In this document: positions 9,826-19,535 of the stretch, one piece after another
Layout: every line of letters starts with the position of its first letter
How positions within the stretch are numbered: the first letter of the stretch is position 1
DNA from: Marinobacter vulgaris
GTDB lineage: Bacteria; Pseudomonadota; Gammaproteobacteria; Pseudomonadales; Oleiphilaceae
NCBI RefSeq assembly: GCF_003344045.1
Contig: NZ_QFWX01000001.1
Location: 558,001-622,000 of the forward strand
DNA length: 64,000 bases
Direction of reading: 5' to 3'
Made by a program: the position numbers and the translations under genes
The notes under the pieces: generated by a model
What the model was told of the DNA's origin: nothing
The model's input: the letters and a program-made list of their open reading frames with translations, nothing else
The model's database searches: none

Positions 9826-11318
9826 CGTTGACTGCCTGGATACCGCTGTTTGCCCTGATGACATCAATGATTGCCTCGGTGGTCATCTTCGCCCTGCCGG
9901 AAAAGGGGTACCGCTTGCGGACGGGAGTGAACCTGGGCGCCGCTCTGGTGAAACTGGCGTTGGTGGTGGTGATGGTCTGGGGCGTGTTCCGCGGCGTGGA
10001 CTATGGGTTGAGCTTTACCATGGTGCCGGGTGTAACGTTTGTGCTCAGAGCCGATGCCTTCTCATTGATGTTTGCGGGGCTGTCCTCGGTGCTCTGGCTG
10101 CTGACCACCATCTACGCCGTCGGGTATCTTGAGGATTCCCCCAACCGCAGCCGCTTTTTCGGGTTTTTCAGCCTGTGCGTGGCCAGCACCATGGGCATTG
10201 CCCTGGCAGGCAACCTGTTCACTTTCTTCCTGTTCTACGAAATGCTGACGCTGTCCACCTATCCGCTGGTGGTGCACCGGGGTACCGAAAAAGCCCTGAA
10301 AGCGGGGCGAACCTACGTGATCTACACGCTGACCGGAGGCGCCGTGCTGCTGCTGGCGATTGCCTGGCTGCACGGGGTGGCGGGCGATCTGCCATTCCGT
10401 GAGGGTGGCCATTTCACCGATGCCGATCCCGACATTCAGGGTTCGCTGATCCTGATTTTTATTTTGCTGGTGGCCGGGCTGGGGGTAAAAGCGGCAATAT
10501 TCCCCCTCCATGGCTGGCTGCCCCAGGCGATGGTGGCGCCGGCCCCGGTCAGCGCCCTGCTTCATGCCGTGGCAGTGGTGAAGGCCGGCGCCTTTGGCAT
10601 TGTGCGGGTGGTTCACGATATCTATGGTGTTGAGGCTTCAGCCGCGTTGGGGCTGCTGGCACCGCTGGCCTGGCTGGCGGCCTTCACCATTCTTTATGCG
10701 TCCGTTCGGGCCCTGTGGCAGCGTGATCTGAAGCGCAGGCTGGCATTCTCCACGGTAAGCCAGGTGTCCTACATCATTCTCGGAATTTCCCTGTTTGGGC
10801 CGGTCGCAGCCGTCGGCGGGCTGGTGCATCTGCTACACCAGGGCATCATGAAGATCACCCTGTTTTTCTGTGCCGGCAATTACGCGGAAACCCTGGGTAT
10901 TCACCGCATTGATGAAATGGATGGTGCCGGGCGACGCATGCCCGGCACCTCCCTGGCCTTTACTATTGGTGCCTTCGGCATGATTGGTGCGCCGCCGCTG
11001 GCGGGTTTTATCACCAAATGGACCATGGGCAGCGGAGCATTGGCTGCCAATATGGATTGGGTGATCGCCGTGCTGGTGGCAAGCAGCCTGCTCAATGCTG
11101 CCTATTTTCTGCCAGTCCTGCATCGGCTCTGGTTCCGCGAGCCGGCAGCAGGCTGGCCCCATGAACGCCGCTGGGGACGTCTGGAAACCAGTGCCTGGCT
11201 GTTCTGGCCGCCGTTGCTGACCGCCGTAATGACAGTGATGGTCGGTGTTCTGGCCTCGTTGCCGTTCAGCCCACTGTCGTGGGCTGAGCTGATTGTGCTG
11301 CGGGAGTATTCGTCATGA
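9822..11318 (+). CDS. Mrp-type antiporter subunit D, second copy (MrpD/NuoL-like)
   Basis: A 498-residue polytopic membrane protein. It has the full set of charged residues: TM5 glutamate in FLFYEMLTLSTYPL, TM7 lysine in GLGVKAAIFPLHGWLP, TM8 lysine in HAVAVVKAGAFG, and HQGIMKITLFF. It resembles MrpD/MbhH more than the other two. With the copies on either side it implies three proton-translocating modules in one complex or alternative complexes. Confidence 0.88.
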   Translation: MTLTAWIPLFALMTSMIASVVIFALPEKGYRLRTGVNLGAALVKLALVVVMVWGVFRGVDYGLSFTMVPGVTFVLRADAFSLMFAGLSSVLWLLTTIYAVGYLEDSPNRSRFFGFFSLCVASTMGIALAGNLFTFFLFYEMLTLSTYPLVVHRGTEKALKAGRTYVIYTLTGGAVLLLAIAWLHGVAGDLPFREGGHFTDADPDIQGSLILIFILLVAGLGVKAAIFPLHGWLPQAMVAPAPVSALLHAVAVVKAGAFGIVRVVHDIYGVEASAALGLLAPLAWLAAFTILYASVRALWQRDLKRRLAFSTVSQVSYIILGISLFGPVAAVGGLVHLLHQGIMKITLFFCAGNYAETLGIHRIDEMDGAGRRMPGTSLAFTIGAFGMIGAPPLAGFITKWTMGSGALAANMDWVIAVLVASSLLNAAYFLPVLHRLWFREPAAGWPHERRWGRLETSAWLFWPPLLTAVMTVMVGVLASLPFSPLSWAELIVLREYSS

Positions 11319-12808
11319 TGTCCGCCGAGCCGGTTCTGGTGCTGCTGGCGGTGGGCGTGCCATTGCTGTATCCGGCAATGGCTCTGCGTTCGGCCTGGCA
11401 GAGGGCAATGCGTTTCGCGCTGCCGCTGTTGCCTGTGCCAGCACTGATGCTGGCGGTTGCTACCGATCCTGGCTGGCAACTGGAGCTGCCATGGCTGCTC
11501 AACGGCGGGCTGTGGGCGATGGATGAACTGCGCCGGCTGTTCCTGCTGCTGACGGCGTTGCTGTGGACGGTCGCGGGCATCTACGCGGTGGGCTATCTGG
11601 CGGCTCACCATCTGCGGCGGTTCTGTGTGTTCTGGGGGCTGACCCTGGCGGGAAATCTGGGCCTGACGGTGGCCGTGGATATTGGCAGCTTCTACAGCTT
11701 CTTCGCGTTAATGACCTTCGCCGGCTATGGCCTGGTGGTGCACGAAGGCACAGGCGAGGCGAGCTACGCCGGGCGGGTTTATCTGGTGATGGCGGTGTTG
11801 GGGGAAATGGCCATTCTTGCGGGATTGCTGTTGGCCTCTGCGGCCGCGGACAGTCAGCTGCTGACGGACTTACCGCAAGCCATTGCCGGCTCGTCCCGCA
11901 GGGATCTGATCATCGGGCTGTTAATAGCCGGTTTCGGTGTTAAAGCCGGTTTGCCGTTACTGCATTTCTGGCTGCCACTGGCGCATCCGGTGGCACCCAC
12001 ACCCGCCAGTGCCGTTCTCAGTGGTGCGATGATCAAGGCCGGGTTGCTGGGGTGGCTGGTGACGCTGCCATTTGGTGAAACCGCCCTGCCGGGGTGGGGT
12101 GCGGTAATGATTGTGGCCGGGGCCCTGGGCTCAATCGGTGCCGCGGTACTGGGCGTGTGCCAGCGGCGGCCAAAGGCGGTACTGGCCTATTCCAGTGTCA
12201 GCCAGATGGGGCTGATAGTGTTGATGGTGGGTGCCGCTCTGGCAGACCACGGGCGCGCACCGGTCCTGCTCTCCATCATTGCCCTGTACGCGCTTCATCA
12301 TGGTCTTGCCAAGGGCAGCCTGTTCCTGTCTGCGGGGGTGTCGCTGCCGGCAGGAGCAGCTCGCCGGGCCGCTGTCTGGCTGTTGATTACCGTGCCGGGC
12401 CTGTCGCTGGCCGGGTTGCCGTTCACCAGCGGAGCGCTTGCCAAACTGGCCATGAAAGAAAGCCTTCTGGAAGAACAGCTGGAGTTTGCCCTGGCCGGTT
12501 ACCTGTCCCCGCTAATGACTGCCGGGGCGGTGGCCACCCTGTTGCTGGTATTGCGGTATCTGTGGACACTCACTGGCAACCTCGAAAGCGGCCGCAACCC
12601 GCCGATGCTGGCGGCAGGGTGGCTGGCGGCGGTGGTCGTGAGCCTTGTCGCCTTCTGGTGGATGCCCTGGAATGTTGAAGGGCTGGTCAAGCCACCGGTG
12701 TGGTTGCCGGCAGCGTACCAGGTGTGGGCACTGGCATGGCCAATGCTGATCGCCGTTGCTCTTGCCCTGCTGGCCCTGGTTGCAAGCCGGCTAGTCAAAC
12801 AGCGATAG
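11315..12808 (+). CDS. Mrp-type antiporter subunit D, third copy, TM5 glutamate absent
   Basis: A 497-residue member of the same proton-channel family, last gene of the operon. The TM7 and TM8 lysines remain ([26 protein letters not shown]), as does SSVSQMGL. At the TM5 position where the other copies have FYEMLTLS or GLELISLS, this one reads FFALMTFA, so the conserved glutamate is Ala131. That residue is central to proton transfer in antiporter-like subunits, so this copy may be structural or work differently. Its last 18 bp overlap the convergent photolyase gene. Confidence 0.85.
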   Translation: MMSAEPVLVLLAVGVPLLYPAMALRSAWQRAMRFALPLLPVPALMLAVATDPGWQLELPWLLNGGLWAMDELRRLFLLLTALLWTVAGIYAVGYLAAHHLRRFCVFWGLTLAGNLGLTVAVDIGSFYSFFALMTFAGYGLVVHEGTGEASYAGRVYLVMAVLGEMAILAGLLLASAAADSQLLTDLPQAIAGSSRRDLIIGLLIAGFGVKAGLPLLHFWLPLAHPVAPTPASAVLSGAMIKAGLLGWLVTLPFGETALPGWGAVMIVAGALGSIGAAVLGVCQRRPKAVLAYSSVSQMGLIVLMVGAALADHGRAPVLLSIIALYALHHGLAKGSLFLSAGVSLPAGAARRAAVWLLITVPGLSLAGLPFTSGALAKLAMKESLLEEQLEFALAGYLSPLMTAGAVATLLLVLRYLWTLTGNLESGRNPPMLAAGWLAAVVVSLVAFWWMPWNVEGLVKPPVWLPAAYQVWALAWPMLIAVALALLALVASRLVKQR

Positions 12809-14329
12809 CTGGCCGTTTTCGGCATCCCGGGCCGCTTTTGTGGGTTTTCGGGGCAGCGAAGGTCGCTTCTGTACAGGTCCCTTGCGACTGCCATGGCGCT
12901 CCAGCACGCGGGCGGTTTCTTCCTGGCTGACATGCTGCGTGCGAAAATCGCCCAGCGCCTTGCGAGCGGCCCGGGCCGCCTGTTCGTGGTCGCACACCGG
13001 AGCGATGTAAGTGTTACCGCCGAAGCGCCCCTTCTGGGCCGGTGTCATCAACCAGGGCGTATGGATCATCTCTGCGGGTACGCCGGCCAGTTCCGGAATC
13101 CAGCGGCGGATAAATGCCCCATCCGGGTCCAGCTTGCGGCTCTGCAGCACCGGATTGTAAATGCGCAGGGCGTTGATGCCCGTCAGGCCGGACTGCATCT
13201 GGGCCTGGGGATAGTGGATGCCGGGTTCGAAATCGGTGAACTGGCGGGCCAGGTGCAATGCCGGCTCTCGCCAGTGCAGCCACAACTGGTAGCTGGCCAC
13301 TGCCATCAGCATCGCCCGCATGCGGAAATTGATCCAGCCGGTGTGGTGCAGGGCGCGCATGCAGGCATCCACCAACGGCCAGCCGGTCTGGCCCTCCTGC
13401 CAGCGTTGCAGTCGCTCGGAATCGTTGGGGGAGGATTTGAGGCCTTCCAGCTCGCGGTGCATTGCACGGAATTCCAGTTCCGGTTCGTCTTCCAGTTTCT
13501 GGATAAAGTGACAATGCCAGTGTAACCGCGAGCGGAAACTGGTCAGGCTTTTTTTCTTTCGGGGCAGGGTGTTGCGATGGTCTCCGGTGGTCTTCGACCA
13601 TTGATAGATCTCCCGCAGGCTGACAGTGCCATAGGCAACATGGGGGCTCAGACGCGAGCATGCCCTCACGGCGGTCAGCGGGCTGGAAATATTGTACTGG
13701 TAACCGATGCAGCGCTGCTCCAGAAACGATGCCAGCAGTCTGTCCCCGCGGGTGCTGCCTCCGGTCTGCCGGTCAGGGCATAGGTCCCTCTCGGTAAACG
13801 CCGGGGTTACCTCATCGGGTTGGGCTGTCCAAGTCAGGTCAGAAGCGGGAACGGACGCCGGAGAGCCCAGGACCGGCCGGCCCATCAGGTTCGCCCATGC
13901 CCTGTCCCAGACATCCCGGTCCGCGAGGCGACGGACCACCCCGAACTGGTTCCATTCCCGGTATTCCACATTGTTTTCACTGCACCATCCGATCACCGAG
14001 CGGTCCCGCTCAAAGGTCCAGTGACCGCCGGTTTCCTGGTGACAGAATACTCTTGTCAGATTATGGTGGGCTTTCAGTTGCCGAAGGACCGCGGTAACCG
14101 AACCCCTGCGGACGACCAGCCGATTTCCGGCCTGTCGCAGTTGCCGGTCAAGATCCTGCAGCGACTCCTGGATGAACGCCCACTGCCTTTCGCCGGTATC
14201 CGGAAGCTGCCAGTAATCATCCTCAACGACGTACAGTGGGATCACCGCTTCGCCAAGCCTGGCGGCGGCTGCCAGTGGCTCGTGATCACGTGTTCTCAGG
14301 TCCCGCTTGAACCAGACGACGGTGGTCAT
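12791..14329 (-). CDS. Cryptochrome/deoxyribodipyrimidine photolyase family flavoprotein
   Basis: A 512-residue protein. The N-terminal Rossmann-like domain opens [16 protein letters not shown], as in antenna-binding photolyases. The C-terminal FAD domain has [53 protein letters not shown] and [11 protein letters not shown]. The family repairs cyclobutane pyrimidine dimers with blue light or acts as a light sensor; the sequence alone does not decide which. The extreme C-terminus GQLSLFD resembles the sliding-clamp binding pentapeptide QLSLF. The start overlaps the end of the DUF2256 gene by four bases, so the two are co-translated. Confidence 0.88.
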   Translation of the reverse strand: MTTVVWFKRDLRTRDHEPLAAAARLGEAVIPLYVVEDDYWQLPDTGERQWAFIQESLQDLDRQLRQAGNRLVVRRGSVTAVLRQLKAHHNLTRVFCHQETGGHWTFERDRSVIGWCSENNVEYREWNQFGVVRRLADRDVWDRAWANLMGRPVLGSPASVPASDLTWTAQPDEVTPAFTERDLCPDRQTGGSTRGDRLLASFLEQRCIGYQYNISSPLTAVRACSRLSPHVAYGTVSLREIYQWSKTTGDHRNTLPRKKKSLTSFRSRLHWHCHFIQKLEDEPELEFRAMHRELEGLKSSPNDSERLQRWQEGQTGWPLVDACMRALHHTGWINFRMRAMLMAVASYQLWLHWREPALHLARQFTDFEPGIHYPQAQMQSGLTGINALRIYNPVLQSRKLDPDGAFIRRWIPELAGVPAEMIHTPWLMTPAQKGRFGGNTYIAPVCDHEQAARAARKALGDFRTQHVSQEETARVLERHGSRKGPVQKRPSLPRKPTKAARDAENGQLSLFD

Positions 14330-14517
14330 CGGGCCGGCCTCCCGGCGCGGCGGCAGCGCTCGCTGCAGTAGCGGACGTTAGGCCAGTCCCTTGCCCACTT
14401 CTTGCGCCAGGCAAAGGGGCACTCACAGACCGGGCAGGTTTTTTCAGGCAGGTGAGGTTTTTTGTGCATCTGGTCCAAATAGTTTTTACTGGGTGTGAAT
14501 ACCTTTACGTTTTCCAT
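14326..14517 (-). CDS. DUF2256 small zinc-finger-like protein
   Basis: A 63-residue protein as drawn; a second ATG at 14469 would give 47 residues beginning [10 protein letters not shown], the usual start of this family, and may be the true one. Four cysteines in a C-x4-C and C-x3-C arrangement ([21 protein letters not shown]) suggest a zinc site. [14 protein letters not shown] is the family signature. DUF2256 genes are often found beside photolyase/cryptochrome genes, as here, where it overlaps the photolyase start by four bases. Function unknown. Confidence 0.8.
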   Translation of the reverse strand: MENVKVFTPSKNYLDQMHKKPHLPEKTCPVCECPFAWRKKWARDWPNVRYCSERCRRAGRPAR

Positions 14518-14534
14518 GCCATGAGGGATTGTTG

Positions 14535-16223
14535 ATGGCCCGATTCAGTGATGGGTTGCCGGCACCATCGGTGCTTTTGTTCGACTGGCACGGCACCCTG
14601 GTGGACACCCACGATGCCATGTTCAGTGCCATGGAGGATATGCTGCCGCAACTGGAGGATCTGGGGCTGGTGGACCGGCTGTTGCCGGAGGATAAATGCC
14701 GCACTGCTGACGATGCCCGCCTGGTGCGCTACATCCGGATTTTCCGGCGGTTACATCCGCGTATCCTGGCGGAGCGCCGCGTTTCCCGCACCGATATCTT
14801 CAACGCCATCTTCGGTGATGATAAACAAGCCAGGCTGATCGCCCATGAGGCCTACAACAACTGCTACCGCAAGTATTTTGGCAAGGTGAAGCCCTTCCAG
14901 CAGGGCGCCTACGAATATCTCACGGCCCTGAAAGCGATGGGCATCCAGCTGGCGGTATCCACCAATCGCAACCGTGAGTTCCTGGACAGGGAGCTGAAAA
15001 CCGTGGACGAGGGGCGGTGGCAGAATCTCTTTGATGTCACGGTCTGCGCCGACGACGTTACCGAGTACAAGCCTGATCCGGAAGTGATCGTCCGCGCCCT
15101 GGAGAAGCTGGATCTACCCGCAGACGGGCGCGCCTGGTACGTGGGCGACAGTTATGTGGACATGCTCACAGCCAACCGCGCCGGTGTTTCCGGTGTGTTT
15201 TATAACGGTGCCTGCTGGGAGATGGAGCGAATTGACAGCTGGTTCAGCCGTCGTGATGCCCCGGCGGCGATCCTGGACAGCTTTGAGGATCTGATCAACC
15301 TGCTGGCGCTGCTGGAACGGCAGGAGCCCGAGGCTTTCCGGGCAACCCCCGCGGAAGTCCGGCCACGCCCCTATCCCCGCCCGGAGCCACCAAAGCCCCG
15401 TATTGAGCCTGACTGGCACCCGGCGGTAGTCAGCCTGATTCGTCCTTCGGTGGTGTTATTCGACTGGCATGCGACACTGGTGGACACGCTGGATGCCATG
15501 TACCACGCGGTGGATGACATGTTTCCGGAGTTTGAGGAACTGGGCCTGGTCGATCGCATGCTGGCGCCGGAGGACAGCAAGACCCCGGAGGACGCCCGCC
15601 TGGTGGCTTATGTTCGTGAATTTGCCAGGCTGCACCCTAAAGTCCGAGCGGATCGCAAGATTTCACGCACGGACATTTTTGAGGTTCTGTTCGGTGAAGA
15701 CCAGGAGGCGAAACAGGTTGCCCACAAGGTGTTCAATCGCCACTACCGGGAACACTACGGCACGGTCAAGGCGTTCGAGCCCAAAGTGCGGGCGGTGCTT
15801 GAAGGTTTGCGCCGCATGGGTATCCAGGTGGGTGTCATCACCAATCGCGACCGTGAGTTCTTCGAGCACGAGCTCGCTGCGGTGGACGATATCGGCTGGA
15901 CCCATCTGTTCGATGTGGATGTCTGTGGTGATGATGTGCCCCTGAGAAAACCCCACCCGGACCAGCTATATCTTGCGGTACAGAAACTGGATTATCCCCC
16001 GGACCCCAGTGTCTGGTACGTGGGTGACAGCACCACCGATGTGATTGCCGCCAAGCGCGCCGGTATGACGGCGGTGTTCTTCAACGGCGCGCAATGGGAC
16101 CTGCCCTGGTTGAATCGTATTTTTCCCGGCACCCACAAGCACCCGGACAAACCCGACGTGGTGGTCAATGACTTCTCGGAGTTCTGGGCACTGGTGCTGG
16201 CCTGCGAAGTCGGCCCACCGTGA
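14535..16223 (+). CDS. Tandem-duplicated HAD-superfamily protein with altered catalytic motif
   Basis: A 562-residue protein starting at ATG 14535 (GAGGG at 14523-14527; two in-frame TTG codons just before). It consists of two homologous HAD subfamily-IA domains, about 10-245 and 303-555, joined by a proline-rich linker ([14 protein letters not shown]). Each has motif I (DWHGTLVDT at D17; DWHATLVDT at D310), motif II threonine ([16 protein letters not shown]), motif III lysine ([16 protein letters not shown]) and motif IV ([18 protein letters not shown]). In both, the second Asp of the DxD motif is His (H19, H312). The nucleophile is kept, so phosphoryl transfer or a modified role is possible. 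It is divergent from DUF2256 and sits between two photolyase genes. Confidence 0.85.
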   Translation: MARFSDGLPAPSVLLFDWHGTLVDTHDAMFSAMEDMLPQLEDLGLVDRLLPEDKCRTADDARLVRYIRIFRRLHPRILAERRVSRTDIFNAIFGDDKQARLIAHEAYNNCYRKYFGKVKPFQQGAYEYLTALKAMGIQLAVSTNRNREFLDRELKTVDEGRWQNLFDVTVCADDVTEYKPDPEVIVRALEKLDLPADGRAWYVGDSYVDMLTANRAGVSGVFYNGACWEMERIDSWFSRRDAPAAILDSFEDLINLLALLERQEPEAFRATPAEVRPRPYPRPEPPKPRIEPDWHPAVVSLIRPSVVLFDWHATLVDTLDAMYHAVDDMFPEFEELGLVDRMLAPEDSKTPEDARLVAYVREFARLHPKVRADRKISRTDIFEVLFGEDQEAKQVAHKVFNRHYREHYGTVKAFEPKVRAVLEGLRRMGIQVGVITNRDREFFEHELAAVDDIGWTHLFDVDVCGDDVPLRKPHPDQLYLAVQKLDYPPDPSVWYVGDSTTDVIAAKRAGMTAVFFNGAQWDLPWLNRIFPGTHKHPDKPDVVVNDFSEFWALVLACEVGPP

Positions 16224-16232
16224 GCACCGCGG

Positions 16233-17765
16233 TCAAAGCTGCTCCAGGTGTATCAACAGGTCATCGGCACGCTTGAGCAGCGCCTCGCGCCGCTCCGGCT
16301 TTTGCTTGTCCCAGTTCCTGTACATCATGCCCATCCGCGGGTTGCCGGCGAAATCATCCCGGTGACGGTCGATGAAATGCCAGTACAGCGCGTTGAATGG
16401 ACAGGCATCGGCTTCCGTGGATTTGTTGACCTTGTAATGGCAGTTGCTGCAGTGGTCCGACATCCGCTGGATATACTTGCCGCTTGCCGCATAGGGCTTC
16501 GAACCCAGGTAGCCGCCATCGGCGTGCATCACCATGCCCAGCACATTGGGTAACTCGACCCAGTCATAGGCATCGGCATACACCGCAAGGTACCAGTCAC
16601 AGATCTCCTCGGGCCTGACGCCGGCCAGAAGCGCGAAGTTGCCGGTGACCATCAACCGCTGGATGTGATGGGCGTAGGCGTTGCGGCGGGTGGCATCAAT
16701 GGCCTTGTGCATGCAGCGCATCTTGGTGTCACCGGTCCAGTAAAACCAGGGCAGGGAGCGGGTATTGCCAAGCCGGTTTTCCTCCGCATAGCCCGGCATA
16801 TTCATCCAGTAGATCCCCCGCACAAACTCCCGCCACCCCAGGATCTGCCGGATAAACCCTTCCACCGCATTGATCGGCGCTCGCCCCGCATGCCAGGCCC
16901 GGGCAGCCGCTTCGCAAACAGCGAGTGGGTCCAGTAGGCCACAATTGATGTAGGGGGACAGAATGGAATGGAACAGCCAGTCCTCGTCATCGGACATGGC
17001 GTCCTGGAAGTCGCCAAAGCAGGGCAGGGCGAAGTCAATAAAGTAATCCAGGGCCCGCTCAGCGTCCTTTGGCGTTACCGCAAAGTGAAAGTCCTCCGTG
17101 GTGCCGAAATGATCGGGAAAATGCTCCTCCACCAGGTCAATCACCGCCTGCGTCACGTCATCAGGCTCCACCCGGAACGGGGCGGGGGCTGCCGGTTTGC
17201 CCGTCCACTTGCGGCGATTGTCGCCATCAAAGTTCCACTGCCCACCCTCGGGCTTGCCATCAGAAGTCATCATCAAACCGGTTTTTCGCCGCATTTCCCG
17301 GTAAAAGAACTCCATCCGCAGCTGCTTCCGGCCCTCGGCCCAATCCACGAATTCCTGCTTGCTGGCAATAAAACGGGAATCCGGGCGGATCTCCACCGGC
17401 ACCTCAAGCCGTTCATGCCACTGACTGATCTGCTCATGCAGCCGCCACTCGCCGCACTCGGTGGTAATCACTCGATCCGCGCCGGTCTCGTTGAGCTGGT
17501 GGGCGACGACGGCCTCCAGGCTCTGCTCGTGATTGTCCGGATGGTAGGCCTGGTAATGCACCTGCCAGCCATCCGCCTGCAACCGCTGCGCGAAATGGCG
17601 CATGGCACTGAACAGCAGTACGATTTTCTTCTTGTGGTGGTTGGTATAGGTGGCTTCGTCATGGACCTCCGCCATCACGATCCGGTCCCGTTTTCGGTCA
17701 GCGTCTTCCAGTGCGCTTATATCGGGGGTCAGCTGGTCACCGAGAATCAGAATCAGGTTTGGCAT
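16233..17765 (-). CDS. Iron-sulfur bacterial cryptochrome/photolyase (FeS-BCP, (6-4)-type)
   Basis: A 510-residue protein related to prokaryotic (6-4) photolyases (PhrB/CryB group). It begins MPNLILILGDQLTPDISAL, the family start, with a lumazine-type antenna domain, then an all-helical FAD domain with NAYAHHIQRLMVTGNFALL and DWVELPNVLGMVMHADGG. The C-terminal cysteines SDHCSNCHYKVNK and ACPFNALYW, with an earlier EEICDWYL cysteine, match the four ligands of the [4Fe-4S] cluster. It would repair (6-4) photoproducts. It ends 9 bp from the convergent HAD gene. Confidence 0.9.
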   Translation of the reverse strand: MPNLILILGDQLTPDISALEDADRKRDRIVMAEVHDEATYTNHHKKKIVLLFSAMRHFAQRLQADGWQVHYQAYHPDNHEQSLEAVVAHQLNETGADRVITTECGEWRLHEQISQWHERLEVPVEIRPDSRFIASKQEFVDWAEGRKQLRMEFFYREMRRKTGLMMTSDGKPEGGQWNFDGDNRRKWTGKPAAPAPFRVEPDDVTQAVIDLVEEHFPDHFGTTEDFHFAVTPKDAERALDYFIDFALPCFGDFQDAMSDDEDWLFHSILSPYINCGLLDPLAVCEAAARAWHAGRAPINAVEGFIRQILGWREFVRGIYWMNMPGYAEENRLGNTRSLPWFYWTGDTKMRCMHKAIDATRRNAYAHHIQRLMVTGNFALLAGVRPEEICDWYLAVYADAYDWVELPNVLGMVMHADGGYLGSKPYAASGKYIQRMSDHCSNCHYKVNKSTEADACPFNALYWHFIDRHRDDFAGNPRMGMMYRNWDKQKPERREALLKRADDLLIHLEQL

Positions 17766-17816
17766 GGCAAAGGGTAGGCTCCGTTTTTGGTTTGCGGCTT
17801 TGCAGAACAGTCAGGT

Positions 17817-17921
17817 AAGCGGAGGGGGTGCCCTGCCAAAATCGTGCGTAGCCATGGATGGCGGAGCCGAGCGTACAGGGACGTATTCACAGCGTATTTT
17901 GGCAGGGCACCCCCTCCGCTT
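17817..17921. repeat. Long hairpin element, copy A
   Basis: A perfect 26-bp inverted repeat (17817-17842 and 17896-17921; arms begin aagcggaggg) encloses a 53-base loop. The loop contains gccatggatggcggag and gacgtattcacagcg, both recurring in other copies. It lies in the 351-bp gap between the divergent FeS-photolyase and hemN genes, so it is not a simple 3' terminator. Arms have no T-run and are unrelated to those of copies C and D. Confidence 0.85.
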
Positions 17922-18026
17922 GCCGGGCGCCAAACACCATATACTCCCCAAAAGAGGTAGCAAGGATACGCCAAGAGCCCAAGGGTGGTTCATCAAGGGG
18001 GCTGGTAAACTGAAACCATCGTTCAG

Positions 18027-18068
18027 CTGACCCGCATCAAAATGCGAAGCGCCGGAATGTCCTAGGAT
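18027..18068 (+). promoter_or_regulatory. Candidate Anr/Fnr-dependent promoter of hemN
   Basis: CTGAC-CCGC-ATCAA at 18027-18040 matches the Fnr/Anr consensus TTGAT-N4-ATCAA at 8 of 10 positions. A TAGGAT -10 element at 18063-18068 would put the start near 18075, with the box centred at about -41.5, the class II activator position. Anaerobic control of hemN by Fnr/Anr is well known; the site itself is inferred. Confidence 0.5.
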
Positions 18069-18116
18069 GTCGACATTATCCGGATGCCCCCTGTTTTCGA
18101 CACCAGAGCTCGTATT

Positions 18117-19535
18117 ATGACTGCCACCGCCACCTTGCAAACCACCGAATCCACACTGCCGGAATTCATCTGGGACGAAGCGCTGATTCGCCGCTATGAC
18201 CTTAGCGGCCCGCGCTATACCTCTTACCCGACGGCAGTGGAATTCAACCAGAATTATCCGGTGGAAGATATGGTAAAGGCAGCCGCTCGCAGCAAGGCCA
18301 GCGGCCGGCCATTGTCACTCTATACGCATCTGCCGTTCTGCGCCCACCTCTGTTACTACTGCGCCTGCAACAAGGTGATCACCAAGAAGCGCGACAAGGC
18401 CATGCCCTACGTGGAGCGGCTACTGAAGGAAGCCGCGATCCAGTCCCGGCTGTTCGGTGCGGACCGGCCCGTGAAACAGTTGCATTGGGGTGGCGGCACA
18501 CCCACCTTCCTGCCAAAGGAGGTCATGGAACACCTGATGGCAGGCTATGGCGAACTGTTCAACCTTCAGACCGGTGACGATCGGGATTACAGCGTGGAGA
18601 TCGATCCGCGGGAAGTGGACCAGGACACCCTGCCGACGCTCTGGGATCTGGGGTTCAATCGCATCAGCCTGGGTGTGCAGGATGTAAATCCGAAGGTTCA
18701 GAAAGCCGTTAACCGCATCCAGCCCCGGGAAATGACCGAGGCCGTGCTCAACGAAGCCCGCCGCCTGGGCTTCCGCTCCATCAACCTGGATCTGATCTAC
18801 GGACTGCCGCACCAGACCCCGGAAAGCTTCGCTGAAACCCTGGAAGCGGTGATCGAGATGTCGCCGGACCGGCTCTCGGTGTTCTGCTATGCCCACCTGC
18901 CGGACCGGTTCTATCCGCAGACCCGTATTCTGTCGGAGACGCTGCCCACGCCCCAGCAGAAACTGACTATCCTGCACAACACCATCAATCGCCTTCTGGA
19001 GGCAGGTTACGAATACATCGGCATGGACCACTTTGCCAAGCCGGACGACAGCCTCGCCGTGGCCCAGCGGCAAGGGCGGCTGCACCGGAATTTCCAGGGT
19101 TATACCACCCACTCGGACTGCGACCTGGTGTCCCTGGGTGTGTCCGCGATCGGCCAGACCGACGATGCCTACTTCCAGAACAATCATGACTTGCCTTCCT
19201 GGGAAACCGCTATCGATGCCGGCCAGCTCGCCATCACCAAGGGTGTGAACCTGAGCCGGGACGACCGTATCCGCCGCTGGGTCATCGGCCAGCTGATCTG
19301 CCAGTTCCGGCTGGACCGCCAGCAGTTTGCCAATGAGTGGGGGGAGAATCTGGATCGCTACTTCACCGATGAACTGAACCGCCTGAAGCCGATGATTCAG
19401 GATGAGCTCATTGCCGATGATGGCACTGCATTGCAGGTCCAGCCCGCCGGCCGGCTGCTGATTCGCGCCATCTGCCAGATTTTTGATCTGTACCGGAAGG
19501 AGGGTGCCAGTCAGCGGTTCTCGCGGATCATCTGA
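18117..19535 (+). CDS. hemN: Oxygen-independent coproporphyrinogen III oxidase
   Basis: A 472-residue radical-SAM enzyme. The start is taken at ATG 18117 (MTATATLQ); an in-frame ATG at 18084 would add 11 residues. The cluster motif HLPFCAHLCYYCACNK gives C75, C79 and C82, with C84 as in HemN. LHWGGGTPTFLP and the HFAKPDD region are typical. It converts coproporphyrinogen III to protoporphyrinogen IX without oxygen, supplying heme for anaerobic respiration (NarI, c-type cytochromes). A short GCTTTTG/CAAAAGC inverted repeat follows at 19539-19553. Confidence 0.94.
   Translation: MTATATLQTTESTLPEFIWDEALIRRYDLSGPRYTSYPTAVEFNQNYPVEDMVKAAARSKASGRPLSLYTHLPFCAHLCYYCACNKVITKKRDKAMPYVERLLKEAAIQSRLFGADRPVKQLHWGGGTPTFLPKEVMEHLMAGYGELFNLQTGDDRDYSVEIDPREVDQDTLPTLWDLGFNRISLGVQDVNPKVQKAVNRIQPREMTEAVLNEARRLGFRSINLDLIYGLPHQTPESFAETLEAVIEMSPDRLSVFCYAHLPDRFYPQTRILSETLPTPQQKLTILHNTINRLLEAGYEYIGMDHFAKPDDSLAVAQRQGRLHRNFQGYTTHSDCDLVSLGVSAIGQTDDAYFQNNHDLPSWETAIDAGQLAITKGVNLSRDDRIRRWVIGQLICQFRLDRQQFANEWGENLDRYFTDELNRLKPMIQDELIADDGTALQVQPAGRLLIRAICQIFDLYRKEGASQRFSRII

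Noticed and set aside
5997..12808. Operon as part of complex I or a membrane hydrogenase
   Set aside because: No electron-transfer or catalytic hydrogenase subunits are present and the E-F-G subunits mark an Mrp-type antiporter.
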